A DNA stretch of 64,000 nt from Nakamurella panacisegetis (GTDB taxonomy: Bacteria > Actinomycetota > Actinomycetes > Mycobacteriales > Nakamurellaceae): NCBI RefSeq assembly GCF_900104535.1, contig NZ_LT629710.1, positions 4,809,501-4,873,500 on the forward strand, written 5' to 3'. Below the pieces are notes generated by a model. The model saw only the letters and a program-made list of their open reading frames with translations. It had not been told where the DNA came from and searched no databases. This document shows positions 43,816 through 52,106 of the stretch, piece after piece; position 1 is the stretch's first letter, and every line of letters starts with the position of its first letter. The position numbers were made by a program, and so were the translations under genes.

Positions 43816-44678
43816 GACGCCCGGCCACGCCCGGACACCCGGGGCGGGGGCTGACAGCGCGGGCAGTAGAACGACGAGCGGTTCATGAAGGCGTCCCGGC
43901 GGATCAGCGTGCCGCAGCGGGGGCAGGGCCGCCCCTCCTGCCCGTACGCCGCGAGCGACCGGTCGAAGTAACCGGAGTCGCCGTTGACGTTGACGTACAG
44001 CGCGTCGAACGACGTTCCGCCGACCGACAACGCCTCGGTCATCACGTCCCGGGCCGCTTGCAGGACCCGGCGGATCGCCGGACCGGTGAGTGCCTGGGTG
44101 GAGCGCGCGTAGTGGACCTGGGCCCGCCACAGGGATTCGTCGGCGTAGATGTTCCCGACGCCCGACACCACGCTCTGATCCAGCAGAGCTCGCTTGATCT
44201 CGGTGTTCTTGGCCTTGATCCGGGCCACGGTGGCGCCCAGGTCGTACTGCTCGTCCAGTGGATCGATGGCGATGTGGGCCAACGGTCCCGGCTCGTCGGC
44301 CTGGCCGGGCAGGAAGGACATTCCGCCGAAGGTGCGCTGGTCGAGGAAGTCGATCACCGGGCCGCCGTCGTCGAACGTGAACCGCACCCTCAGGTGCGGA
44401 TGCTTGTGCTCTCCGGTGGGCCCGACCCGGAACTGGCCGCTCATGCCCAGGTGGGCCAGCAGTGCGTCCCCGTCGTCCAGCACCCACCAGAGGTACTTGC
44501 CGCGGCGGCGGATGTCGATCACGCGGTGGCCGGCCACGGCCGCCTCGAAGTCGGCCCGACCGGCCAGGTGGCGACGGATGGCCCGTTCGTGCAGGACGGT
44601 GACGGCACGGATCCGTCGTCCGACGGCGTGCTCGACCAGTCCGCGGCGGACGACCTCGACTTCCGGCAGTTCAGGCAC
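43812..44678 (-). CDS. mutM: Formamidopyrimidine-DNA glycosylase (Fpg/MutM)
   Basis: A 288-residue repair enzyme that excises oxidised purines such as 8-oxoguanine. The N-terminal [10 protein letters not shown] provides catalytic Pro2 and Glu3 after Met removal; RRRGKYLWW holds the conserved Lys of beta-elimination. The H2TH domain is followed by the zinc finger [16 protein letters not shown]...CPRC near 245-270, all four Cys present. The start overlaps the rnc stop by 8 bases and the stop overlaps acyP. Confidence 0.97.
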   Translation of the reverse strand: MPELPEVEVVRRGLVEHAVGRRIRAVTVLHERAIRRHLAGRADFEAAVAGHRVIDIRRRGKYLWWVLDDGDALLAHLGMSGQFRVGPTGEHKHPHLRVRFTFDDGGPVIDFLDQRTFGGMSFLPGQADEPGPLAHIAIDPLDEQYDLGATVARIKAKNTEIKRALLDQSVVSGVGNIYADESLWRAQVHYARSTQALTGPAIRRVLQAARDVMTEALSVGGTSFDALYVNVNGDSGYFDRSLAAYGQEGRPCPRCGTLIRRDAFMNRSSFYCPRCQPPPRVSGRGRAS

Positions 44679-45474
44679 CGTTGGTGGCGGGACCGGCTTC
44701 GGCGATCGCGGTCGGAGTTCCGTTGTCGTCGCCGGCGACTTCCAGGGCGGTGAACGCGGCCGACGCGGCCTGTTGCTCGGCTTCCTTCTTGGTCCGGCCG
44801 GCCCCGTGACCGTACGGGGTCCCGGTGAGCAACACGGTGGCCTCGAACGACTTGGCGTGGTCCGGCCCCTCTTCGGTCACCCGGTATTCGGGGACACCGA
44901 GTCCCCTGGCCGCCGAGAGTTCCTGCAGCGAGGTCTTCCAGTCCAGGCCGGCGCCGAGTCGCGGCGCATCGGCCATCAGATCGGCGAACAGCCGGTGCAC
45001 GACCGTGCGTGCCGTCTCCAGGCCGTGCTGCAGGTAGACCGCGCCGAGAACGGCTTCGACGGCGTCGGCGACGATCGACGCCTTGTCGCGGCCACCGGTC
45101 AGTTCCTCGCCACGGCCGAGCCGCAGCAGGTCGCCGAGCCCCATGCGGCGGCCGACCCCGGCCAGCGCGTGCATGTTGACGATCGACGCGCGCAGCTTGG
45201 CCAGCCGACCTTCGGGCAGGTCCGGATGATTGCGATAGAGCGCGTCCGTCACGACGATGCCAAGCACCGAATCGCCGAGGAATTCCAGGCGCTCGTTGGT
45301 CGGCAGGCCGCCGTGTTCGTACGCGAACGATCGGTGGGTCAGCGCGAGAACGGTGAGCTCGGCGTCGAGATCGACGCCGAGCTCATTGAAAAGCTTCTGC
45401 GGGTCAGGGATGTTGCTCGCCGTGATCGCATTGCGCGAGGCGGGCGATCCCGTCGCTGCTGTCCCGTCGGTCAC
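44671..45474 (-). CDS. rnc: Ribonuclease III
   Basis: A 267-residue double-strand-specific endoribonuclease for rRNA and mRNA processing. The catalytic signature [13 protein letters not shown] is intact and the second acidic cluster is [13 protein letters not shown]-terminal dsRNA-binding domain ([30 protein letters not shown]) follows from about 170. GTG 45474 lies 8 bases after the rpmF stop; the open frame continues upstream through rpmF and is not real. There is no strong ribosome site, so coupling with rpmF is likely. A Thr/Ala-rich tail closes the protein. Confidence 0.95.
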   Translation of the reverse strand: MTDGTAATGSPASRNAITASNIPDPQKLFNELGVDLDAELTVLALTHRSFAYEHGGLPTNERLEFLGDSVLGIVVTDALYRNHPDLPEGRLAKLRASIVNMHALAGVGRRMGLGDLLRLGRGEELTGGRDKASIVADAVEAVLGAVYLQHGLETARTVVHRLFADLMADAPRLGAGLDWKTSLQELSAARGLGVPEYRVTEEGPDHAKSFEATVLLTGTPYGHGAGRTKKEAEQQAASAAFTALEVAGDDNGTPTAIAEAGPATNGA

Positions 45475-45482
45475 CGGGAGTA

Positions 45483-45662
45483 TCAGACCCCGACGACCTG
45501 GCGGCCCTTGTACTGGCCGCAGTTGGTGCACGCCTGGTGCGGCGGCGTCAGAGCGCCACAGGCGCGGTTCGGGCAGGTCGCCAGCGTGGGGACGGTGGTC
45601 TTCCACTGCGAGCGGCGCGCGTGGGTGTTGGCGCGCGACAGTCTCCGCTTCGGAACGGCCAT
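45483..45662 (-). CDS. rpmF: 50S ribosomal protein L32
   Basis: A 59-residue ribosomal protein starting [20 protein letters not shown]. It retains a zinc-type cysteine set: CPNRAC and CTNC. AGGAG precedes ATG 45662. It lies between the DUF177 gene and rnc, the usual actinobacterial and general bacterial order, and the short gaps make these one operon. Confidence 0.97.
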   Translation of the reverse strand: MAVPKRRLSRANTHARRSQWKTTVPTLATCPNRACGALTPPHQACTNCGQYKGRQVVGV

Positions 45663-45673
45663 GATTACTTCTC

Positions 45674-46333
45674 CTAGTTGTTTGAGATGGAGCCGGCGTC
45701 AGAATCTCCGACTCCGCTGGTGCTTCTGGTCGAGCCATTCGGTACAACACGTCCACCGGGCAAGGGCGCCGAAGAGGGCCCGGGCACGCCGAACTTGGCG
45801 GCCAGATCGGCCCACCGGGGATCAAGTATCTCATGAGCGTGACCCGGTTCCAGGTCATCGAACCGCTCGCCGCATTCCGAGCACAGGCCGGCGCAGTCGG
45901 GGCGGCACAGCGGGGCCAGCGGCAGGGTCAGCACGAGCTCGTCGCGGACCAGCGGTTCGAGATCGATCAGATCGTCGTTCAGGCGCGGGATCTCGTCGTC
46001 GTCGGTGGTGGCCGCGGTGGTCGAGTCCGGGTAGGCGTAGAGCTCACGCAGCTCGGCCGTGACCGGGATCGAGATGTCGGTCAGGCACCGGGCACATTCG
46101 CCCTCGGCCGTCCCGGAGGCGGTCCCGGACACCAGAACGCCCTCGGCGACGGACTCCAGGCGGATGTCCAGGTCGATCTCGGACCCACGGGGAACGGCGA
46201 TGACCTCAATGCCCATCGGCTCACCGACGGGTGCGGAGACGCGATAGGTCTTCATGCTGCCCGGGCGCCGCCCCAGCGGGCGGGTGTCGAACACCCACGG
46301 CGAGGCGTGGTTGGGGCGGGTGGTGGTCATCAT
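45674..46333 (-). CDS. DUF177 (YceD-family) protein
   Basis: A 219-residue protein of the YceD/DUF177 family, which accompanies rpmF in most bacteria and is linked to large-subunit rRNA or L32 accumulation. Features seen are the actinobacterial N terminus [17 protein letters not shown], the first cysteine pair [10 protein letters not shown], the acidic middle and the second cysteine cluster [19 protein letters not shown] 46333 is chosen to include the conserved N terminus. The tail of about 35 residues is Ser/Gly-rich. It ends 11 bases before rpmF. Confidence 0.9.
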   Translation of the reverse strand: MMTTTRPNHASPWVFDTRPLGRRPGSMKTYRVSAPVGEPMGIEVIAVPRGSEIDLDIRLESVAEGVLVSGTASGTAEGECARCLTDISIPVTAELRELYAYPDSTTAATTDDDEIPRLNDDLIDLEPLVRDELVLTLPLAPLCRPDCAGLCSECGERFDDLEPGHAHEILDPRWADLAAKFGVPGPSSAPLPGGRVVPNGSTRSTSGVGDSDAGSISNN

Positions 46334-46526
46334 TCGATTCTCGAGTCGATACGTCAGGAATTCTCGGGCCGCTGCCCGGCGGGCGCGGCCCGGAGTGCAA
46401 CCACTCCAGAGTAGTCGAAGTTCACCCCGGCCCCAATTCGTGCGCCGGCCGCCCACCGATCCCGTGCGGTGCACGCCCGAACGTCGCGCGCCCTGTTCCG
46501 GCGCGATGGGCTCCCGCCCCGTGGAT

Positions 46527-47258
46527 TCAGTCGCGGTAGTCGGCGACCGCGCCCGACCGGAGCGAGGTACGGCCGCGGCCGACCGTCCGCAGGGTCTTGG
46601 TCAACGTCTCCTCGAGGCCGGCCAGCTTCGCGTCCACGTAGGAGTCGCAATCGGCCCGCATCCGGTCGACGTCGCCGTGGGCGGCGTCGAGGATCTTGGC
46701 CGATTCGACGTGGGCAGCCTGGACGACCTCGGACTGCGATACCAGTCGGGCCTGCTCGGAGCGGCCGTCCGCGATGGCCCGCTCGTACGTCGCCCGCCCG
46801 GCCGCCACCAGCCGCTCGGCCTCGCCGTGGCCTCGCGAGACCAGGGCATCGTGTTGATCCTGACCGTTCTGGACAGTCCGGTCGGCATCGGCCTGGGCAC
46901 GGGCCAGGATGGCCTCGGCCCGGGCACTCGCCTCGTCGACCAGCCGGTCGGCCTCGGCCTGGGCGCCGGACACCGTGGCCTGCGCCTCGGCTCGGGCGCT
47001 GTGCACCAGACGCGAGGCCTCGGCCTCGGCGTCGGCGATCGACTTCTCGGCCGTCGCCTTGGCCTCGTTGACCATTTCGTCCCGGTGGTCGAGGACGTCC
47101 TGCGCGTCGTCCATCTCCCCCGGCAGCGCATCGCGGACATCGTCCAGCAGTTCGAGGACGTCACCCCGCGGCACGACGCACGAAGCCGTCATCGGCAGCC
47201 CGCGGGCCTCCTCGACGATGGTGACCAATTCGTCGAGCGCCTCGAATACGCGATACAC
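46527..47258 (-). CDS. sepIVA: SepIVA-like DivIVA-type coiled-coil protein
   Basis: A 243-residue protein almost wholly coiled coil from about 60 to 225, rich in Ala, Glu, Arg and Asp with regular AEAEASRL/AQAEADRL heptads. The N-terminal MYRVFEALDELVTIVEEARG and PRGDVLELLDDVRDALPGE match the start of mycobacterial SepIVA, a DivIVA-like factor needed for division and envelope growth. Its place between coaD/rsmD and DUF177-rpmF-rnc matches the mycobacterial locus. It lacks enzymatic motifs. The GTG start at 47258 has GAAGGAG about 13 bases upstream, a slightly long spacing. Confidence 0.85.
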   Translation of the reverse strand: MYRVFEALDELVTIVEEARGLPMTASCVVPRGDVLELLDDVRDALPGEMDDAQDVLDHRDEMVNEAKATAEKSIADAEAEASRLVHSARAEAQATVSGAQAEADRLVDEASARAEAILARAQADADRTVQNGQDQHDALVSRGHGEAERLVAAGRATYERAIADGRSEQARLVSQSEVVQAAHVESAKILDAAHGDVDRMRADCDSYVDAKLAGLEETLTKTLRTVGRGRTSLRSGAVADYRD

Positions 47259-47402
47259 GCTGGTGGTACCTCTCCTTCTCGTACGGGATCGACATCAGGC
47301 GCAGACCCCGCCCGGCCAGTCTGCCAAAGACAGGGCCCGATCAGACGTCAGGCACGCGGGCGGAGTCAGGGCCGACCGGGGAACCGATCCCGCCGCGCTT
47401 CG

Positions 47403-47957
47403 TCACCAAGCCGCGCCGAGCTTCGCGGCCAGCGCCGCATGCACCTCCGGGGTCAGGTATCCCGACACGTCGCCCCCCAGCCCGGCGACCTGCTTGACCA
47501 AGGAGGACGAGACGAACGAGTACTGCGGAGCGGTCGGCAGGAACAGCGTGTCGACGCCGCTCAGGCGGGCGTTCATCTGCGCCATCTGCAGTTCGTAGTC
47601 GAAGTCGGACACCCCACGGAGGCCCTTCACGATCACCGAGATGCCCCGTTGGGTGCAGAAGTCGACCAGCAGGCCGGAGAACGATTCGATCTGGATGTTC
47701 GGCCACCGTGCGGTGACGGCTCGGAGCAGTTCGAGCCGCTCGGCCGGCGGGAACAGCCCGGACTTCGCCGGATTGACCAGCACGGCCACCGTCACCTGGT
47801 CGAACAGGGCGGCCACCCGGCCGAAGACGTCGAGGTGCCCGAGCGTCGGCGGGTCGAACGACCCGGGACACACCGCGTGCGTCGGGGCCCTCCGGTCCGT
47901 CGCGCGGGCGCTCGTCGCCTCCCCGCCCGCTTGGTCCTTCTCTCCGGGCCCTCTCAC
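47403..47957 (-). CDS. coaD: Phosphopantetheine adenylyltransferase
   Basis: A 184-residue enzyme for the fourth step of coenzyme A synthesis. The nucleotidyltransferase motif is GSFDPPTLGHLDV (T-x-G-H at 38-41), and the C-terminal SFVSSSLVKQVA is the ISSTxVR-type loop. GTG 47957 overlaps the rsmD stop (GTGA), implying coupling. That start gives about 27 extra residues before the usual start point (HAVCPGSFDP); no internal start codon with a ribosome site is evident, so the extension may be real. Confidence 0.95.
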   Translation of the reverse strand: MRGPGEKDQAGGEATSARATDRRAPTHAVCPGSFDPPTLGHLDVFGRVAALFDQVTVAVLVNPAKSGLFPPAERLELLRAVTARWPNIQIESFSGLLVDFCTQRGISVIVKGLRGVSDFDYELQMAQMNARLSGVDTLFLPTAPQYSFVSSSLVKQVAGLGGDVSGYLTPEVHAALAAKLGAAW

Positions 47958-48532
47958 GACTCGCCGTTCCGGTTCGCCGGCGCGCGACCGAAGCACAACC
48001 GGGTGTCGCCGTACTTCTTCGTCCTGGCTTCGACCAGCGGCTCGGGCCACACCATCTCGCCCGACCTCTTGCTGCGCTCCACGATCAGGTCGGCCCCCGG
48101 GTTCAGGTGGCCACCGGCCTGCAGTGCGGCGAAGATCTCACCGAGTTCGACGGTCGGGAGGTCGTAGGGCGGGTCGGCGACCACGAAGTCGAAGCCGCGC
48201 CCGGCCGGGGTGCGCGCGAAGGCACCCACATCGGCCGCGACGACTTGGGCGTCGGCGGCGCCGAGAGCGGCGACGTTCGCCCGCAGCGCGACCAGGGCCG
48301 ACCGCTCCCGCTCGACCGCGACCAGTGAATCGGCGCCGCGCGAGAGCAGCTCCAGGCCGAGCGCACCCGATCCGGCGTACAGATCGAGAACCCGCGCCCC
48401 GTTCAGGCCACCGGCGGCGACCAGGGCGTTGGCCAGCGCTTCCCTGACCCGTTCGCTGGTCGGCCGGGTGGTCTCCCCGGGCGGCGTCTGCAACCGCCGG
48501 CCGCGGTAGGTGCCTGCGGTGATCCGCGTCAT
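47954..48532 (-). CDS. rsmD: 16S rRNA (guanine-966-N2)-methyltransferase RsmD
   Basis: A 192-residue SAM-dependent methyltransferase. The family N terminus TRITAGTYRGRRL, SAM motif VLDLYAGSGALGLE and catalytic VADPPYDLP are intact, as is the RPTSERVREAL signature. It lies 20 bases after the pyc stop and is coupled to coaD, a frequent pairing. Length is typical. Confidence 0.95.
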   Translation of the reverse strand: MTRITAGTYRGRRLQTPPGETTRPTSERVREALANALVAAGGLNGARVLDLYAGSGALGLELLSRGADSLVAVERERSALVALRANVAALGAADAQVVAADVGAFARTPAGRGFDFVVADPPYDLPTVELGEIFAALQAGGHLNPGADLIVERSKRSGEMVWPEPLVEARTKKYGDTRLCFGRAPANRNGES

Positions 48533-48552
48533 CGGGTCTCGCTCCTGGTCTG

Positions 48553-51500
48553 CTATCCGGCCGTTGGCCCGGGAGTGACGACCAGAACGAGGTCGCCGCC
48601 TTCCACCTGCTGCACCGAGTTGATCGCGGTGCGGACCACGCTACCGGCGATCGGACTGGTGATGGACGCCTCCATCTTCATCGCCTCGATGGTGGCCACG
48701 GTCTGTCCGGCCTCCACCGCATCGCCCTCGTGAACGCCGAGGGTGACCACACCGGCGAACGGCGACGCGATGTGGGACGGATTGCCCGGATCGGCCCGCT
48801 CCGCCACCGGGACGTCGACGGTCACCGTGCGATCCCGGATCTGCAGCGGCCGGAGCTGGCCGTTGAGCGTCGTCACCACCATCCGCAGTCCGCGTTCGTC
48901 GGCGTCCCCGATCGCCTCGAGTCCCACCGTGAGCTGCACCCCGGGCTGGAGCTCGATCACGTGCTCGGTGCCCCGCTGCAGACCGTAGAGGTAGTCCGAG
49001 GTCAGCAACACCGACACGTCGCCGAACTCCTCGCGGGCGGCCTGGAAGTCCTTGTCCGGACCGGGGAAGAGCAGGCGATTCAAGGTCTTCCGCGGAGCGT
49101 CGGCCAGCGCGTCCGAGTCCGTCGCGGAGAGGGCAGCGACCGCCGGTTTGACCGTCCGACCGGCCAGGGCCTTGGTGCGGAACGGTTCCGGCCAGCCGCC
49201 CGGCGGGTCGCCCAGCTCGCCGGACAGGAACCCGACGACCGAGTCGGGGATGTCGAACCGGGCCGGGTCGGTCTCGAAGTCGCGCGGGTCGGTACCCGAA
49301 CCCACCAGGTGCAGCGCGAGGTCACCGACCACCTTCGAGGACGGGGTGACCTTCACCAACCGGCCGAGCATGGCGTCGGCCGCCGCGTAGGTCTGCTCGA
49401 TCGCCTCGAACTTCCCGCCGAGGCCGAGCGCGATCGCCTGCTGGCGCAGGTTGGACAGCTGACCCCCCGGGATCTCGTGGGAGTACACCCGCCCGGTCGG
49501 GGCCCGCAGGCCGCTCTCGAACGGGGCGTAGACGGCGCGCACGGCCTCCCAGTAGGGCTCGAGGTCCATGACGGCCCGCAGGGACAACCCGGTCGACCGC
49601 TCGGTGTGCTCGAACGCGGCGACCAGCGCCGACAGCGACGGCTGCGACGTGGTGCCGGCCATCGGGGCGCTGGCCCCGTCTACCGCGTCGACACCCGCGT
49701 CCGCGGCCGCGAGGTAGGTGGCGAGTTGCCCGCCTGCGGTGTCGTGGGTGTGCAGGTGCACCGGCAGGTCGAAGCGTTCCCGCAGCGCCGTGATCAGCGT
49801 GCGGGCGGCGGGGGCCCGCAACAGACCGGCCATGTCCTTGACGGCGAGCACGTGCGCGCCGGCTTCGACGATCCGCTCGGCCAGACGCAGGTAGTAGTCG
49901 AGGGTGTAGAGCTTCTCCGCCGGGTTCGACAGGTCGGCGGTGTAGCAGAGGGCGACCTCGGCGACCGTGGTTCCGGTGGCCCGCACCGCATCGATGGCCG
50001 GACGCATCTGCTCGACGTCGTTCAGGGCGTCGAAGATGCGGAAGATGTCGATCCCGGCGGCGGCCGCCTCGACGACGAAGGCATCGGTGACCGCCTCCGG
50101 ATACGGCGTGTACCCGACCGTGTTGCGCCCACGGAGCAGCATCTGCAGCGCGATGTTGGGCACCGCGGTCCGCATTGCGGCCAACCGCTCCCACGGGTCC
50201 TCGGCCAGGAACCGCAGGGCGACGTCGTAGGTGGCGCCGCCCCAGGCCTCGATGGACAGCAGTTCCGGGGTCATCCGGGCCACCGCCGGGCCGACCGCGA
50301 CGAGGTCCCGGGTGCGGACCCGCGTGGCCAGCAGCGACTGGTGCGCATCGCGGAACGTGGTGTCGGTGACGGCCAGTTCGGTGCGGTCGCGCAGCCAGCG
50401 GGCGAATCCCTCCGGGCCAAGTTCGGCCAACCGCTGCCGGCTGCCCGCCGGCGCCGGCCCGTCCACCCGGGGCAGCTTGGTCGCCGGTTCGATCAGCGCC
50501 TTCGGCCGCGCACCGTAGGGCCGGTTGACGGTGACGTCGGCCAGGTAGGTCAGCAGCTTGGTCCCCCGGTCGGCCGAGTGCCGGGCAGTGAGCAGCTGCG
50601 GGTGGGTTTCGATGAACGATGTGGTGACACCCCCGGCCGCGAAATCCGGGTCGTCCAGCACCGCCTGCAGGAACGGGATGTTGGTGGAGACGCCGCGAAT
50701 CCGGAACTCGGCCAGCGCTCGGCGGGCGCGGGAGACCGCCTGGTTCCAGTCCCGGCCGCGGCAGGTCAGCTTCGCCAGGAGGGAATCGAAATGGGCACTG
50801 ACCTCGGCCCCGGAGTGCACCGTGCCGCCGTCGACCCGCACGCCGCCTCCGCCGGGTGAGCGGTAGGTGATGATGCGTCCGGTGTCCGGGCGGAAACCGT
50901 TGGTCGGGTCCTCGGTGGTGATCCGGCACTGCAGTGCCGCCCCGTGGATCTGGATGTTCTCCTGGGCCAGGCCAAGGTCGGCCAGGGTCTCGCCGGCGGC
51001 GATGCGGATCTGGGAGGACACCAGGTCGATGTCGGTGATCTCCTCGGTGACGGTGTGCTCGACCTGGATTCGCGGGTTCATCTCGATGAAGACGTGCCGA
51101 CCGTCCCGATCCAGCAGGAACTCCACCGTGCCGGCGTTGACGTAGCCGATGTGCCGGGCGAAGGCGACCGCATCCGCGCACATGCGGGCCCGGATTTCCG
51201 GGGCCAGCCCGACGGCGGGGGCCACCTCGATCACCTTCTGGTGACGCCGCTGCACCGAGCAGTCCCGCTCGAACAGGTGCACGGCGGCGCCGGTGCGATC
51301 GGCCAGCACCTGCACCTCGATGTGCCGGGGCTCGATGACGGCCCGTTCCAGGAACACCGTGTCGTCACCGAACGCGGATGCGGCCTCCCGCATCGCCGTC
51401 CCCATCGCCTCCTCCAGGTCGGCCGCCCGGTCGACCCGGCGCATGCCGCGGCCACCGCCGCCGGCCACTGCCTTCACGAACAGCGGGAACCCGACCGTCT

Positions 51501-51945
51501 CGGCCGCCGCCAGCAGGGTGGGGATGTCGTTGGACGGTTCGGAGGACTCCAGCACCGGCAGCCCGGCGGCCCGCGCCGCGTCGACCGCCCGTGACTTGTT
51601 GCCGGCCAGTTCCAGCACGTCGGCCGGCGGCCCGATGAAGGTGATCCCGGCCTCGGCCAGGGCCTGGGCCAGGTGCGGGTTCTCGGACAGGAAGCCATAG
51701 CCGGGGTACACCGCGTCGGCGCCGGAATCCCGGGCCGCCCGGACGATCTCCTCCACGTCCAGGTAGGCCCGCACCGGATGCCCGAGCTCTCCGATCCGGT
51801 AGGACTCGTCGGCCTTCTGCCGGTGGAGGCTGTTGCGGTCCTCGTACGGGTACACCGCCACCGAGGCGACACCCAGTTCGTAGGCCGCACGGAAGGCACG
51901 GATGGCGATCTCGCCACGGTTGGCGACCAGGATCTTGCTGAACAT
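48553..51945 (-). CDS. pyc: Pyruvate carboxylase
   Basis: A 1130-residue biotin enzyme that converts pyruvate to oxaloacetate to refill the TCA cycle. Domains in order: biotin carboxylase (about 1-460; KILVANRGEIAIRAFRAA, VAGGGGRGMRRV, FIEMNPRIQVEHTVTEEITD), carboxyltransferase (about 530-800; TDTTFRDAHQSLLATRVRT and the metal-site HLHTHDTAGG), and the biotin carrier domain with EAMKM and Lys1090. ATG 51945 begins MFSKILVANRGE; GAGGAG lies about 12 bases upstream. Confidence 0.97.
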   Translation of the reverse strand: MFSKILVANRGEIAIRAFRAAYELGVASVAVYPYEDRNSLHRQKADESYRIGELGHPVRAYLDVEEIVRAARDSGADAVYPGYGFLSENPHLAQALAEAGITFIGPPADVLELAGNKSRAVDAARAAGLPVLESSEPSNDIPTLLAAAETVGFPLFVKAVAGGGGRGMRRVDRAADLEEAMGTAMREAASAFGDDTVFLERAVIEPRHIEVQVLADRTGAAVHLFERDCSVQRRHQKVIEVAPAVGLAPEIRARMCADAVAFARHIGYVNAGTVEFLLDRDGRHVFIEMNPRIQVEHTVTEEITDIDLVSSQIRIAAGETLADLGLAQENIQIHGAALQCRITTEDPTNGFRPDTGRIITYRSPGGGGVRVDGGTVHSGAEVSAHFDSLLAKLTCRGRDWNQAVSRARRALAEFRIRGVSTNIPFLQAVLDDPDFAAGGVTTSFIETHPQLLTARHSADRGTKLLTYLADVTVNRPYGARPKALIEPATKLPRVDGPAPAGSRQRLAELGPEGFARWLRDRTELAVTDTTFRDAHQSLLATRVRTRDLVAVGPAVARMTPELLSIEAWGGATYDVALRFLAEDPWERLAAMRTAVPNIALQMLLRGRNTVGYTPYPEAVTDAFVVEAAAAGIDIFRIFDALNDVEQMRPAIDAVRATGTTVAEVALCYTADLSNPAEKLYTLDYYLRLAERIVEAGAHVLAVKDMAGLLRAPAARTLITALRERFDLPVHLHTHDTAGGQLATYLAAADAGVDAVDGASAPMAGTTSQPSLSALVAAFEHTERSTGLSLRAVMDLEPYWEAVRAVYAPFESGLRAPTGRVYSHEIPGGQLSNLRQQAIALGLGGKFEAIEQTYAAADAMLGRLVKVTPSSKVVGDLALHLVGSGTDPRDFETDPARFDIPDSVVGFLSGELGDPPGGWPEPFRTKALAGRTVKPAVAALSATDSDALADAPRKTLNRLLFPGPDKDFQAAREEFGDVSVLLTSDYLYGLQRGTEHVIELQPGVQLTVGLEAIGDADERGLRMVVTTLNGQLRPLQIRDRTVTVDVPVAERADPGNPSHIASPFAGVVTLGVHEGDAVEAGQTVATIEAMKMEASITSPIAGSVVRTAINSVQQVEGGDLVLVVTPGPTAG

Positions 51946-52106
51946 GGCGTTCGAGGACTCCTCGGTGGGAACGCGATCCGGCCGCGATGGCCGGACTCCG
52001 GCGACAGCATCGGTCGGCATCAGGGCCGCGACGCGCAGGCAAACCTATCCTGCCCAGTCGCTCTCGCGGTCGGCAGCCTCCGGGTCGCCCCGAGCGTCCG
52101 TCCCGA

